From positions 1 to 43,243 of the forward strand of contig JAFISE010000221.1 in assembly GCA_022560025.1 (NCBI GenBank): a DNA stretch of 43,243 nucleotides, given 5' to 3'. A program made the position numbers and the translations under genes. Origin of the DNA: Stagonosporopsis chrysanthemi. Its lineage: Eukaryota > Ascomycota > Dothideomycetes > Pleosporales > Didymellaceae. Every line of letters begins with the position of its first letter. Position 1 is the first letter of the stretch. The notes beneath the pieces are model-generated. The model worked only from the letters and a program-made list of their open reading frames with translations. It was not told the DNA's origin and searched no databases. Shown here one piece after another: positions 43,223-43,243 of this stretch.

Positions 43223-43243
43223 ACCCCCCCCCCCCCCCCCCCC
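43136..43243. repeat. Near-pure poly-C tract of 108 bases at the window end
   Basis: Only two A residues interrupt the C run (43188 and 43223, 35 apart). No telomeric CCCTAA-type unit is present. Such a length is unusual in a real chromosome and often marks a contig end produced by sequencing or assembly. No gene continues into it. Confidence 0.6.

Noticed and set aside
43136..43243. Telomere
   Set aside because: No CCCTAA/TTAGGG-type repeat is present, only near-pure C.

Overview
The window is nuclear DNA of a filamentous ascomycete (Pezizomycotina). The evidence is short introns (44-61 nt, one of 118 nt) with GTAAGT/GTATGT donors and CTAAC/CTGAC-like branch sites, two HET-domain incompatibility-type genes, a Zn2Cys6 regulator, a class II-type fungal peroxidase, a GH6 cellobiohydrolase, a Bni1/SepA-type formin and a Mid1 calcium-channel subunit. 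Gene content and style would fit a Dothideomycete, but class and species are not proven here. I saw no tRNA, rRNA, CRISPR array or intact transposase gene.

Layout. 1-9.4 kb is a gene-poor, AT-richer accessory stretch. It holds a divergent pair of HET-domain genes (741-3146 minus, 3730-5378 plus), a decayed 3' fragment of a secreted-protein gene (about 5672-5790), a multi-pass membrane protein (6942-8585 minus) and two copies of an 81-bp inverted-repeat element differing mainly by CpA-to-TpA type changes. 9.4-14.4 kb holds the intact relative of that secreted gene (9472-10181 minus), a BTB protein (11089-11928 minus) and an unresolved GC-rich probable gene (13327-13880 minus). 14.6-27.6 kb is a denser, GC-richer block: formate dehydrogenase (14661-16094), a 170-residue membrane protein (16493-17065 minus) head to head with the formin (17814-23206), a type-B carboxylesterase (23916-25676) and a secreted heme peroxidase (26572-27588 minus). 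27.6-33.7 kb is again loose. It has a kinase-like phosphotransferase broken by an in-frame TGA (29827-30774 minus), a secreted very hydrophobic protein with two dibasic sites (31874-32504 minus) and an ORF that may be a decayed oxidase (32749-33270 minus). 33.7-42.7 kb carries four plus-strand genes: an M20 peptidase, GH6 cellobiohydrolase, Mid1 and a Zn2Cys6 factor with a 13-nt exon inside its zinc cluster. The last 108 bases are nearly pure C, which looks like a contig end or an assembly artefact.

How the genes relate. This is mostly a mixture of housekeeping genes (formin, Mid1, formate dehydrogenase) and saprotroph/pathogen-type secreted enzymes (GH6, peroxidase, esterase). I see no biosynthetic cluster. 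Formin and Mid1 both act in polarised growth, but nothing in the sequence links their expression. The accessory stretches show relics, short repeats and broken genes consistent with past duplication followed by RIP-like decay.
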